From Rhodobacter sp. (lineage in GTDB: Bacteria; Pseudomonadota; Alphaproteobacteria; Rhodobacterales; Rhodobacteraceae): a stretch of 8,007 bases of DNA. The position numbers and the translations under genes are program-made. Each line of letters opens with the position of its first letter. Position 1 is the stretch's first letter. Under the pieces are notes generated by a model that saw only the letters and a list, made by a program, of their open reading frames with translations, was not told the origin of the DNA and ran no database searches. Positions 1 through 6,110 of this stretch are shown here, piece after piece. The DNA lies in the NCBI GenBank assembly GCA_013824045.1, contig PNND01000429.1, positions 1 through 8,007 on the forward strand, in the 5' to 3' direction.

Positions 1-764
1 CTGGAAATGGTCGACGCGATCACCGGCAGGGTGATGTGCCACAGATAATCCAGCACCTTGCCGATGGGGGAAAGCTGATCGAAATTGTCACTGGTCAGCC
101 CGCGCAGGGGGAAGATCTGGTAATACGACCCCCCCGCGAACAGCACCAAAAGCAGGATCGCGAAGAGGAAGCCGGGAATGGCATAACCCACGATGATCGC
201 GCCGCTGGTCCAGGTGTCAAAGGGCGTGCCGTCGCGCACCGCCTTGCGGATGCCAAGGGGGATGGAAATCAGATAGGCGATCAGCGTCGACCAAAGGCCC
301 AGCGTGATGGACACGGGCATCTTTTCCAGCACCAGATCGACCACTTCGATGGACCGGAAATAGCTCTCGCCAAAGTCGAACCGCATGTAGTTCCACATCA
401 TGATGAAGAACCGTTCGGTGGCCGGGATGATTTCCTTCTGACATTCCGGTGCGGTTACTGATGGCTCGCCCGTGAACCCCTCATCACAAACGATCCGGGC
501 AAAGCCGAACTGCACCTCAAGTGCGGCCAGAAATTCGGGCGGCAGGCCCCGCGCGCCGATATAGCCGTCGTCGCGGCCCTGATCGATCCCGGCATCGCCA
601 CCGCCCGTCACGCTTTCCAGCGCATCGCCATCGCCTTCCAGCCGGGCGGCGACCTGTTCGATCGGCCCCCCCGGCACGAATTGCGTCAGCGAAAAGTTGA
701 TGACCATGATCCCGATCAGCGTCGGGATGATCAGCAAGAGCCGCCTCAGGATATAGGCGCCCAT
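1..764 (-). CDS. yejB: YejB-type peptide ABC transporter permease (3' end cut by window)
   Basis: Inner-membrane permease subunit of a YejABEF-type peptide importer (microcin C and peptide uptake in enteric bacteria). The first 254 codons are visible; the E. coli protein has about 364 residues, so roughly the last third lies beyond base 1. It begins MGAYILRRLLLIIPT, giving membrane helix 1 at about residues 8-28, followed by the FVPGGP motif. After a long periplasmic stretch come YMRFDFGES, the block MPVSITLGLWSTLIAYLISI (149-168) that starts the permease domain, IPLGIRKAV, and a hydrophobic segment at about 185-207 ending in LFAGGSYY. The EAA loop that contacts the ATPase is not reached. C93 and C108 lie in a periplasmic insertion that I do not recall from E. 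coli YejB. The start at 764 lies 37 bases after the yejA stop, so the two genes are probably co-transcribed. The ribosome site is weak (GGCGGG). No frameshift was seen over the residues I translated. Confidence 0.93.
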   Translation of the reverse strand, partial: MGAYILRRLLLIIPTLIGIMVINFSLTQFVPGGPIEQVAARLEGDGDALESVTGGGDAGIDQGRDDGYIGARGLPPEFLAALEVQFGFARIVCDEGFTGEPSVTAPECQKEIIPATERFFIMMWNYMRFDFGESYFRSIEVVDLVLEKMPVSITLGLWSTLIAYLISIPLGIRKAVRDGTPFDTWTSGAIIVGYAIPGFLFAILLLVLFAGGSYYQIFPLRGLTSDNFDQLSPIGKVLDYLWHITLPVIASTIS

Positions 765-801
765 CAGCGCTGCCCGCCTTTCGTCACCATCATGCCACCC
801 G

Positions 802-2733
802 TCACTTCAGCGCGCCGGATGCCCGCAATGCTTCGGCCTTGTCAGCGTTGTACCACCAGAAATCAAGCTCGCCCAAGGCATAGGGGGGCAGGTTCTCGGG
901 ATGCTCGAAGATGTCGTAATAGGCGATGGTGTGGGTGCTCTTGTACCATTGCGGCACCCAGAACCGTTCGGCGCGAAGCACCCGGTCCAGCGCCTTGGTC
1001 GCCACGCGCAGACTGTCATTCGACTCCGCCGCCATCACCACGTCAATCAGACGATCCACCGCGGGCGATTTCAGACCCATCACGTTGAAGCTGGAAACAT
1101 CCGCCGTTTCCGACCCGTAATACTGCTTCAACTCCGAGCCTGAGATGTAATCCGACCGCGCATTCCCGGTGATGATGTCGAAATCATACTGCGGCGGACG
1201 CGTGCGGGATTCCATCTGGGCATTGTCGATCGACGTCATTTTGGCATCGATCCCGATGGCCTTGAGGTTTTCGACATAAGGGTTGAACACCCTGTCAAAA
1301 CTCGGGCTGTCGTTCAGGAATTCGACCGTCAGCACCTCACCCGCCGCATTGCGGCGCAGGCCATCGTCGCCAACCGTCCAGCCCGCCTCATCCAGCAGGG
1401 CCGATGCCTTGCGCACATTGCCACGATCAAGCTGCCGATCGCCGGAGGACGGGGCCATCACCGCCTCATCCGTCAGGATCGATGCGGGCAGCAGCCCCTC
1501 ATCCACCAGCGGCTGCAGGATCGCCACCTCTTCCGGGGTCGGCACGCCGGTCGCGGCCAGCTCGGTGTTTTCCCAGACCGAATGGACGCGGGCGTAAAGG
1601 TCATAGAACAGGGTGGCGTTGGACCATTCGAAGTTGAACATCAACCCGATCGCCTCGCGCACCTTCGGGTCTTGGAACTTTTCCCGACGCAGGTTGAACA
1701 GGAAGGCCTGCCCGCTGGCCTTGGCCCCCGACGGCAATTCCTCCTTCTTCACCGTGCCGTCCGCCATGGCGGGGAAATCATAGCCGGTGGCCCAGGTGAT
1801 CGACGATGCCTCGTTGCGGAAGGTGTAGTTGCCTGCCTTGAACCCTTCGAACGCGGCCTGATAGTCGCCGTAATACTCGATGCGGATCGTGTCGAAATTC
1901 CCGCGCCCGCGATTGATGGGCAGGTCATTGCCCCAGTAATCCGGGTTACGCTTCCAGACGATGTTCTTGCCCACATCCATCCGGTCCAGCAGGTAGGCCC
2001 CGGTCCCAAGGAAGGGCGTCATGCTGCTTTCTTCCATGTTGAGGTTGTTCGCCTCGTAATGCGCCTTCGACAGGATCGGCAGCCCTCCCACCAAAGACGG
2101 CAGGTCACGCGTCGGAACATCGGGCTTGAAGGTGAATTTCACCTTGTTGGGCGCCAAGGCCTCCGCGCTTTCCACCTGCTGGCCAAAGATGGTGCGGAAA
2201 TCGGTCAGCCCCTTGGTCAGGAAAGTGTTGAAGGAAAACACCACATCCTCGGCCGTCATCGGGCTGCCATCGGAAAAGGTCACATTCGGGCGCAGGTTGA
2301 AGATGACCCAAGACCGGTCCGCCGGATATTCCATCGTCTCGCAGAGCAGGCAGTAAGACGTGCCAATCTCATCCGACGTGCCGGTCAGGATCGATTCAAA
2401 CGGGGCCGAGGACAGCGCCGCCGCGCGGCCCTTCACCGAATAGGGGTTGAGCGAATCAAACCCGCCTGCCGTCCAGATCGAAATCTCGCCGCCCTTGGGG
2501 GCGTCGGGGTTCACATAATCCAGATGCGGGAAGTCGGCCGGGTATTTCGGCGGGTCGTCAAAGGTGGTGATGGCATGGCTCACGGTCACCCCGTCCTGCG
2601 CGCGGGCGGCCACCGCCCATCCGGCCAGCGCCAGCACGGCAAACCCCGCCCCGACCCATCGCATCGCGCCCTGTGGCACCTGTGCCCGTGCCTTCACCTG
2701 TGCCTCAATCCCTGCGCCCGTCCGTCTGACCAT
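802..2733 (-). CDS. yejA: YejA-type periplasmic peptide-binding protein of an ABC transporter
   Basis: Extracytoplasmic solute-binding protein, family 5 (SBP_bac_5), which should capture peptides and deliver them to YejB. With this start it has 643 residues. Residues 24-45 (MRWVGAGFAVLALAGWAVAA then RA) form a hydrophobic signal sequence with probable cleavage after ARA, leaving a mature QDGVTVSHAI end. Family signatures follow: HLDYVNPDAPKGG, FDSLNPYSVKG, WVIFNLRP, FSDGSPMTAEDVVFSFNT, the LFNLRREKFQDPKVREAIGL block, and SVWENTELAATG, which is typical of the YejA subgroup. The frame is open back to 2838, but an AGGGGAG ribosome site sits 6 bases before the ATG at 2731-2733; the ATG at 2737-2739 abuts it. 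A later ATG at 2662-2664, at the hydrophobic core, would give a more conventional signal peptide. C128 and C131 form a CxxC pair in the mature protein. The gene is first in the operon with yejB. Confidence 0.92.
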   Translation of the reverse strand: MVRRTGAGIEAQVKARAQVPQGAMRWVGAGFAVLALAGWAVAARAQDGVTVSHAITTFDDPPKYPADFPHLDYVNPDAPKGGEISIWTAGGFDSLNPYSVKGRAAALSSAPFESILTGTSDEIGTSYCLLCETMEYPADRSWVIFNLRPNVTFSDGSPMTAEDVVFSFNTFLTKGLTDFRTIFGQQVESAEALAPNKVKFTFKPDVPTRDLPSLVGGLPILSKAHYEANNLNMEESSMTPFLGTGAYLLDRMDVGKNIVWKRNPDYWGNDLPINRGRGNFDTIRIEYYGDYQAAFEGFKAGNYTFRNEASSITWATGYDFPAMADGTVKKEELPSGAKASGQAFLFNLRREKFQDPKVREAIGLMFNFEWSNATLFYDLYARVHSVWENTELAATGVPTPEEVAILQPLVDEGLLPASILTDEAVMAPSSGDRQLDRGNVRKASALLDEAGWTVGDDGLRRNAAGEVLTVEFLNDSPSFDRVFNPYVENLKAIGIDAKMTSIDNAQMESRTRPPQYDFDIITGNARSDYISGSELKQYYGSETADVSSFNVMGLKSPAVDRLIDVVMAAESNDSLRVATKALDRVLRAERFWVPQWYKSTHTIAYYDIFEHPENLPPYALGELDFWWYNADKAEALRASGALK

Positions 2734-2783
2734 GCCCATCTCCCCTACCACAGCGGCTGCCCCGCCCGTCTTGTGCAGATTTA

Positions 2784-2812
2784 AGCTAAATCGCATCCTG
2801 TCGAGGCCACAA
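2784..2812 (-). promoter_or_regulatory. Possible promoter for yejA
   Basis: On the minus strand, TTGTGG (2807-2812) is followed after 17 bases by TTAGCT (2784-2789), lying in an AT-rich patch about 45 bases before the chosen yejA start. Each hexamer matches the sigma-70 consensus only partly. Because a strong terminator sits just upstream at 2858-2895, yejA needs its own promoter in the stretch 2740-2857, which is the main reason for the call. An alternative -35 (TCGACA, minus strand of 2799-2804) has poorer spacing. Confidence 0.25.
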
Positions 2813-2857
2813 GTTGCGTTTGCGTGAAACAAAGACACTTGGCGCTCACAGGCATGA

Positions 2858-2895
2858 AAAAAAGGGCCGCTTCCGGCGGGAAGCGGCCCTTTTTT
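2858..2895 (-). terminator. Strong intrinsic terminator after cycM
   Basis: A perfect 15-bp stem pairs 2858-2872 with 2881-2895 around an 8-base loop (2873-2880). Its core is GGGCCGCTT/AAGCGGCCC, flanked by an A-run and a T-run. Read on the minus strand it lies 18 bases after the cycM stop and ends in seven T residues (2857-2863), a textbook Rho-independent terminator. The A/T symmetry means it could also act on plus-strand transcripts, but no plus-strand gene leads into it. It insulates the yejAB operon from cycM. Confidence 0.9.
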
Positions 2896-2912
2896 GATCT
2901 GTCCTGCAGGAA

Positions 2913-3434
2913 TTACTGCACGGTCGCCAGATAGGCGATCAGGTTTGCACGCTCTTCCACCTTGGGCAGGCCCGCGAAAGACATCTTGGTTCCCGGCATG
3001 TACCCCTTGGGGTTTTCCAGGAAGCCATCCAGATTTTCCGGCGTCCAGGTATCCGCTGCCATGGCAACCAGCGCGTCCGAATAAGCATAACCAGCCGAGG
3101 CGGCCTTCTGCTTGTCCACGATCCCGTTCAGGTGCGGGCCAACCCCATCAGCCCCATCAAGCTTGTGGCAGGATTTGCACTTGGCAAAAACCTTCTCGCC
3201 AGCGGCCACATCGGCAGCTGCGTAAAGCGTCGCGAAGTCCGGACCTTCCTCGACCACTTCGGACGCTTCGTCGGCCCCGGTGTCGATGGTATAGGCCTGC
3301 GCGATTTCCTCGCCGCCATGGCTGTCATGGCCAACATGATACAGCGATTCCCCGGCCCATGCCGCAAGGAGATAGACCAGAAGCGAACCGCAAACCGCGC
3401 CAGTTGCTTTGGTGATCGTCATCGTGTCGAACAT
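2913..3434 (-). CDS. cycM: Membrane-anchored cytochrome c (CycM / cytochrome cy type)
   Basis: Membrane-tethered class I cytochrome c of 173 residues, expected to carry electrons in the periplasm from the bc1 complex to a terminal oxidase. Residues 10-28 form one hydrophobic segment, an uncleaved signal-anchor. An acidic linker follows (about 39-66), then the haem domain with CKSCH at 86-90 (C86 and C89 bind haem, H90 is the axial ligand) and GTKMSFAG, where M151 is the expected second axial ligand. [10 protein letters not shown] and the C-terminal [12 protein letters not shown] helix are typical. Length and layout match the Paracoccus CycM (cytochrome c552) and Rhodobacter cytochrome cy proteins as I recall them. 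The ATG at 3432-3434 was chosen because AGGGAAGG precedes it by 6 bases; the frame stays open to 3497 without a comparable ribosome site. It is divergent from pheA and ends at a strong terminator. Confidence 0.93.
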   Translation of the reverse strand: MFDTMTITKATGAVCGSLLVYLLAAWAGESLYHVGHDSHGGEEIAQAYTIDTGADEASEVVEEGPDFATLYAAADVAAGEKVFAKCKSCHKLDGADGVGPHLNGIVDKQKAASAGYAYSDALVAMAADTWTPENLDGFLENPKGYMPGTKMSFAGLPKVEERANLIAYLATVQ

Positions 3435-3467
3435 GTCGCGCCTTCCCTTGGCCGTCGTATCGCGCGC

Positions 3468-3497
3468 TATGTATCCGCTTCCCCCATGGGGTTTCAA
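3468..3497 (-). promoter_or_regulatory. Probable promoter for cycM
   Basis: On the minus strand, TTGAAA (3492-3497, five of six consensus bases) is followed after 18 bases by TACATA (3468-3473). Transcription would begin near 3461, leaving a leader of about 27 bases that contains the AGGGAAGG ribosome site of cycM. The -35 is good and the -10 is mediocre. The spacer contains the CCCCATGGGG palindrome. Confidence 0.4.
3482..3491. repeat. 10-bp perfect palindrome in the cycM-pheA divergent region
   Basis: CCCCATGGGG is a perfect inverted repeat without a loop. It sits inside the spacer of the putative cycM promoter and just upstream of the TATACT element facing pheA, so a protein bound there could affect both genes. 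It may also be a chance GC-rich palindrome; there is no second copy in the window that I noticed. Confidence 0.35.
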
Positions 3498-3499
3498 GG

Positions 3500-3505
3500 T
3501 ATACT
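3500..3505 (+). promoter_or_regulatory. Possible -10 element for pheA
   Basis: TATACT matches the sigma-70 -10 consensus at five of six positions and lies about 55 bases before the pheA start. No good -35 sits 16-18 bases upstream (CTTCCC is the best available), so an activator or a relaxed -35 would be needed. It is the only convincing -10 on this strand between 3435 and 3559. Confidence 0.3.
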
Positions 3506-3519
3506 AGCGCGACCAATCG

Positions 3520-3539
3520 CCCCTGTTGCGGGGTTTTTT
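3520..3539 (+). terminator. Small GC hairpin with T-run upstream of pheA (possible attenuator)
   Basis: CCCC (3520-3523) pairs with GGGG (3530-3533) around a 6-base loop, directly followed by six T residues (3534-3539). It has the form of a weak intrinsic terminator pointing into pheA, whose ATG is 20 bases further on. On the minus strand there is no T-run, so it does not end a minus transcript. The stem is only 4 bp, and if transcription starts near 3512 the hairpin forms almost at once, so real termination is uncertain. Confidence 0.35.
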
Positions 3540-3559
3540 GTTGACGGAGCCTCCCGGAC

Positions 3560-4393
3560 ATGACCGGACGCATCGCATTCCAAGGGGAACTTGGGGCTTA
3601 TTCACATCAGGCCTGCACACAGGCGCGCCCCGGTATGCAGGCCGTGCCGTGCCAGACCTTTGAAGATGTGGTCGAACTCGTCCGCTCGGGCGAGGTGGAT
3701 CTGGGGATGCTTGCGGTCGAAAACTCGACCTATGGCCGCGTGGCGGATGTCCATAGCCTGCTGCCCAAGGCGGGCCTCCATATCGTGGATGAGGCGTTTG
3801 TCCGCGTGCATGTGAACCTACTGGGCGTGCGCGGCACGACGCTGGATCAAATAACCGAGGCACATGGCCATGTGGTGATCATCCCGCAATGCGCGGGCTT
3901 TCTGAAAGCGCATGGCATCAAGGGCAAGGTCAGCACCGACAACGCCCGCGCCGCACGCGAAGTGGCCGAGCAGGGCGATCTCTCCCGCGCCGCACTGGCC
4001 AGCGAGCTTGCCGCCGAGATTTACGGGCTGGATGTGGTCGCCCGCCATATCGAGGATCAGGCCAACAACACCACCCGCTTTCTGGTGATGTCACGCGATC
4101 CCGACCCCGCGCGCCGGGGTGGCGGCAAAATGATGACGACCTTCACCTTCCGCGTCCGCAACATCCCCGCCGCGCTGTACAAGGCGCTCGGGGGCTTTGC
4201 CACCAATGGCGTGAACATGACAAAGCTGGAAAGTTACATGGTCGGCGGCAGCTTCACCGCGACCGAGTTCTATGCTGATATCGAAGGCCATCCCGAAGAT
4301 GCCAACGTCAAGCTCGCCTTTGACGAGCTGCGCTATTTCACGACATCGTTCAACATTCTGGGCGTCTATCCGGCAGACCGGCAGCGCGGCTAA
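3560..4393 (+). CDS. pheA: Prephenate dehydratase with ACT regulatory domain
   Basis: Cytosolic enzyme of 277 residues that converts prephenate to phenylpyruvate, water and CO2, the step that commits carbon to phenylalanine. The periplasmic-binding-protein-like catalytic domain spans residues 4-178: IAFQGELGAYSH at 5-16, LAVENSTYGRVADVH at 51-65 (the ENS motif), and NNTTRFLV at 169-176, where T172-R173-F174 is the conserved active-site TRF. The ACT domain covers about 193-270, with ALYKALGGFATNGVNMTKLE at 205-224; in this family it binds phenylalanine for feedback inhibition. The usual ESRP motif reads ESYM here. There is no chorismate mutase domain, so this is the monofunctional type rather than the E. 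coli P-protein. ATG 3560 is preceded by ACGGAG with 9-10 bases of spacing. It is divergent from cycM and converges on the SRPBCC gene. Confidence 0.95.
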   Translation: MTGRIAFQGELGAYSHQACTQARPGMQAVPCQTFEDVVELVRSGEVDLGMLAVENSTYGRVADVHSLLPKAGLHIVDEAFVRVHVNLLGVRGTTLDQITEAHGHVVIIPQCAGFLKAHGIKGKVSTDNARAAREVAEQGDLSRAALASELAAEIYGLDVVARHIEDQANNTTRFLVMSRDPDPARRGGGKMMTTFTFRVRNIPAALYKALGGFATNGVNMTKLESYMVGGSFTATEFYADIEGHPEDANVKLAFDELRYFTTSFNILGVYPADRQRG

Positions 4394-4425
4394 GGCATGG
4401 GCTGGCCCTACAGCGTGGGCTGGCC
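4390..4425. repeat. Imperfect 18-bp tandem repeat spanning two convergent stop codons
   Basis: On the minus strand the copy at 4408-4425 reads GGCCAGCCCACGCTGTAG and the adjoining copy at 4390-4407 reads GGCCAGCCCATGCCTTAG: 15 of 18 bases agree, head to tail. The first copy encodes the last five residues (GQPTL) and TAG stop of the SRPBCC gene. The second lies wholly downstream on that strand but supplies the TAA stop of pheA on the plus strand. Each copy contains GGGCTGGCCC (plus strand), which could pair weakly with itself. There is no T-run, so a standard terminator is absent here. Confidence 0.75.
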
Positions 4426-4881
4426 CGTGAAACGCGCCTCGATATCCTTGGCGATGGTCTGAAGCCGGGCGTCATACTTCCGCTGCACGCGGTTCTTGGT
4501 CAATTTCATCGATTGGATGAACAGCCGCGCAGCCAGAGTGCGCGGCTTCAGGTCAACCTGCATCAGCATCCTTGTCCGCTTGGCCGACAATTCCACCAGT
4601 TCGATGTTCAGATTGCCTTCGACCGACGGGCCGTCGAAATCCAGCGCCAGGTTCAGGTTTGTCACCAGCTTTGTCAGACGCACCTGCACCTGCCGTTCCC
4701 GCCCGCGCCAGGCAAAACGTGCCTGCCAAGTCATGCCGGGGCCGGGATTGCGCAGCTTGTCCGTGCGGTGGACATCAGCCCCCCGCCGCATTGCGGAACG
4801 TTCCCACGCCTCGAAATCCGAAAGCGCAGCAAAGACAAAGGCGACGGGCGCCCCGATATCCGTCCGACCGCTTAGCTTCAT
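4408..4881 (-). CDS. SRPBCC (START-like fold) family protein, function unknown
   Basis: Soluble protein of 157 residues. The opening MKLSGRTDIGAPVAFVFAAL, followed by SDFEAWERSAMRRG, is the usual start of SRPBCC/polyketide-cyclase-like proteins: a beta strand, then a helix lining a hydrophobic pocket. Alternating strands follow (TWQARFAWRGRERQVQVRL, LNLALDFDG, NIELVELSAKRTRMLMQVDL), and then a long basic C-terminal helix (about residues 115-150, with KLTKNRVQRKYDARL). That order fits the fold, but nothing in the sequence reveals the ligand or a catalytic role. There is no signal peptide and no cysteine. The ATG at 4879-4881 has AGGA 6 bases upstream. It reads in the same direction as nudC with an 81-base gap, so the pair could share a transcript. 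The C-terminus falls in an 18-bp tandem repeat. Confidence 0.8.
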   Translation of the reverse strand: MKLSGRTDIGAPVAFVFAALSDFEAWERSAMRRGADVHRTDKLRNPGPGMTWQARFAWRGRERQVQVRLTKLVTNLNLALDFDGPSVEGNLNIELVELSAKRTRMLMQVDLKPRTLAARLFIQSMKLTKNRVQRKYDARLQTIAKDIEARFTGQPTL

Positions 4882-4962
4882 CTCTGTCCTGACCTGCCCT
4901 TGGCAACCACTTTACACTACTGACTTTCCCGTCGTGGCTCGCCATATCTGTTGAACGTGGGG

Positions 4963-5916
4963 CTAATCAAGCCTGTCGGCAAGCCAGTTCGCAATCAGGA
5001 AATGCGCAATCGCCCCACGACGGGCCGGTTTGATGCGCGGATGCCGCCCTGCCATCACCGTGACCATCTCTTCGCGTGTCACCCAAAGCGCATCCTCCAG
5101 CTCTTCCGGGTCGATCGTGATCGCCTCGCTTGTCGCTTCGCCCGCACAGCCGAACATCAGGCTGGCCGGAAAGGGCCACGGCTGACTGGCCAGATAGCGC
5201 ACTCTGCCGACCTGAACGCCTGCTTCTTCCAGAACCTCGCGGCGAACGGCGGCCTCCAGCGTTTCGCCGGGTTCGACGAAACCCGCCAGCAGCGAATACA
5301 TCCCCTCGGGCCAGATCGCATTGCGCCCGACCAGCACGCTGTTGCCGCGCGTGATCAGCATGATCACCACCGGATCCGTGCGCGGGAAATGCGACGCGCC
5401 ACAGGCCGGGCACAGCCGTTGCCAGCCGCCCTGAGACATCTCGCTTGGCGCCCCGCAAGCGGCGCAAAAGCCGTGGCTGCGGTGCCAATGCAAAAGCGCC
5501 TTGGCGGTTGCCGCCAATTCGGCATCGCGCGGCGTCAGGGCGGCCATCACACCGCGCAGTTCCAGAAAGGCGAACCTCTCCTCCAGCGCCGGGTGGCCCT
5601 GCGCGGATGTATCCAGAAACCCCTGTTCCACACCCGCGGCCCCGGCCTCGGGCGACCAGTGGGAGGTGTCACAGGCGAAAACGCCCTGCCCGTCCTCCAT
5701 GCCAAGGAAAACCGGCGCCCCCGCCCCGGCCAGAACCGGACTGCCTGCAGCAACCCAACCCAGGCCTTCCCCGCCGTCGCACAGCGGCTTGCCCCGCCAG
5801 ACCGGAAGGACACGACCCGTTGCCAGCAGGGAGGCAAGTTTCTCGGGATGCCCGCGCAGCCCGGCGGCACGATCCAGGGCCGATCCGCCAAAGGTCACCG
5901 TTTCTGAAATCCGCAT
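4963..5916 (-). CDS. nudC: NAD(H) pyrophosphatase, Nudix hydrolase NudC
   Basis: Cleaves NADH or NAD+ to nicotinamide mononucleotide (reduced or oxidised) and AMP, and in E. coli removes NAD caps from RNA. It has 317 residues with the chosen start. An N-terminal NUDIX-like domain (about 1-145) precedes a zinc ribbon with C151/C154 and C169/C172 (CAAC and CPAC). The Nudix domain begins with FPRTDPVVIML; the Nudix box at 212-234 is complete (GFVEPGETLEAAVRREVLEE, then AGV), supplying the metal-binding glutamates. SQPWPFP at 244-250 is the signature separating NudC from other Nudix enzymes. The ATG at 5914-5916 has GGAGG 5 bases upstream and yields MRISETVTFGGSALDRAA, a typical family start. The frame is open to 6030, but ATGs further out lack a ribosome site. 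It is divergent from the CpdB-like gene. Confidence 0.95.
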   Translation of the reverse strand: MRISETVTFGGSALDRAAGLRGHPEKLASLLATGRVLPVWRGKPLCDGGEGLGWVAAGSPVLAGAGAPVFLGMEDGQGVFACDTSHWSPEAGAAGVEQGFLDTSAQGHPALEERFAFLELRGVMAALTPRDAELAATAKALLHWHRSHGFCAACGAPSEMSQGGWQRLCPACGASHFPRTDPVVIMLITRGNSVLVGRNAIWPEGMYSLLAGFVEPGETLEAAVRREVLEEAGVQVGRVRYLASQPWPFPASLMFGCAGEATSEAITIDPEELEDALWVTREEMVTVMAGRHPRIKPARRGAIAHFLIANWLADRLD

Positions 5917-6016
5917 CCGCCCCTCCGCGCCATCAGGCCATAGCTGCCGTCTTGCCATGCCAAAAAGGCCAACGCAAACGCAGGCCCGGTCGGGGCCTCT
6001 TTGCTGTAAACTTTGC

Positions 6017-6046
6017 TTGCGCAAAAACACGTAATGGTTGTAAAAT
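6017..6046 (+). promoter_or_regulatory. Probable promoter for the cpdB-like gene
   Basis: TTGCGC (6017-6022) and TAAAAT (6041-6046; five of six consensus bases) are separated by 18 bases. Transcription would begin near 6053, giving a leader of nearly 60 bases that contains the GGGAG ribosome site at 6099-6103. The -10 overlaps the TTGTAA dyad described separately. Confidence 0.4.
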
Positions 6047-6057
6047 CTTTCTTACAA
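6038..6057. promoter_or_regulatory. Possible operator: TTGTAA-N8-TTACAA dyad
   Basis: TTGTAA (6038-6043) and its exact inverse TTACAA (6052-6057) are separated by 8 bases. Half-sites of this kind, about 14 bases centre to centre, resemble binding sites of dimeric helix-turn-helix repressors. The dyad covers the -10 and the expected transcription start of the cpdB-like gene, a good place for repression. No regulator gene is in the window. A 6+6 dyad can arise by chance in an A/T-rich patch. Confidence 0.4.
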
Positions 6058-6110
6058 AGCAAGATCACCAACCCTCCGCTTTGCGTATCGATTTCCGTGG
6101 GAGTTCGCCC

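Larger units (their letters stand above)
5917..6110. other. Divergent intergenic region between nudC and the cpdB-like gene
   Basis: These 194 bases are visibly richer in A/T than the flanking genes, mainly from 6000 to 6060. They hold the nudC ribosome site (5922-5926), a 6-bp stem AGGCCC/GGGCCT with a 5-base loop (5982-5998), CTTTGCT repeated at 5999-6005 and 6011-6017 (12-base period), the palindrome TTGCGCAA (6017-6024), the plus-strand promoter candidate, and the TTGTAA dyad. I could not pick out a convincing minus-strand promoter for nudC. Confidence 0.6.

Noticed and set aside
36..461. Plus-strand open frame of 141 codons
   Set aside because: Antisense to yejB, whose conserved permease motifs are clear on the minus strand; the product resembles no known family.
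681..1143. Several overlapping plus-strand frames of 64-135 codons
   Set aside because: They are antisense to the 3' end of yejA and the 5' end of yejB, and their products are compositionally biased shadows.
1582..2784. Long plus-strand open frame of 400 codons opposite yejA
   Set aside because: It lies entirely antisense to the well-supported yejA, has a low-complexity Arg/His/Gly/Pro-rich product typical of the reverse frame of a GC-rich gene, and shows no recognisable domain.
4394..4430. GGGCTGGCCC elements as a bidirectional terminator for pheA and the SRPBCC gene
   Set aside because: The self-pairing leaves almost no loop, and there is no T-run on either side; the tandem-repeat explanation fits better.
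5982..5998. AGGCCC/GGGCCT stem-loop as a terminator
   Set aside because: No T-run follows on either strand and no gene ends there; it lies between two divergent starts, so it is kept only as part of the intergenic description.
5445..6110. Upstream in-frame extension of the cpdB-like gene by 222 codons
   Set aside because: The stretch is mostly antisense to nudC, is rich in Pro/Arg/Ala with no domain, and a proper ribosome site precedes ATG 6111, where family similarity begins.
6061..6110. Leader of the cpdB-like gene as a riboswitch
   Set aside because: Fewer than 60 bases lie between the predicted transcription start and the ATG, and I see no stable multi-stem structure or known conserved core.
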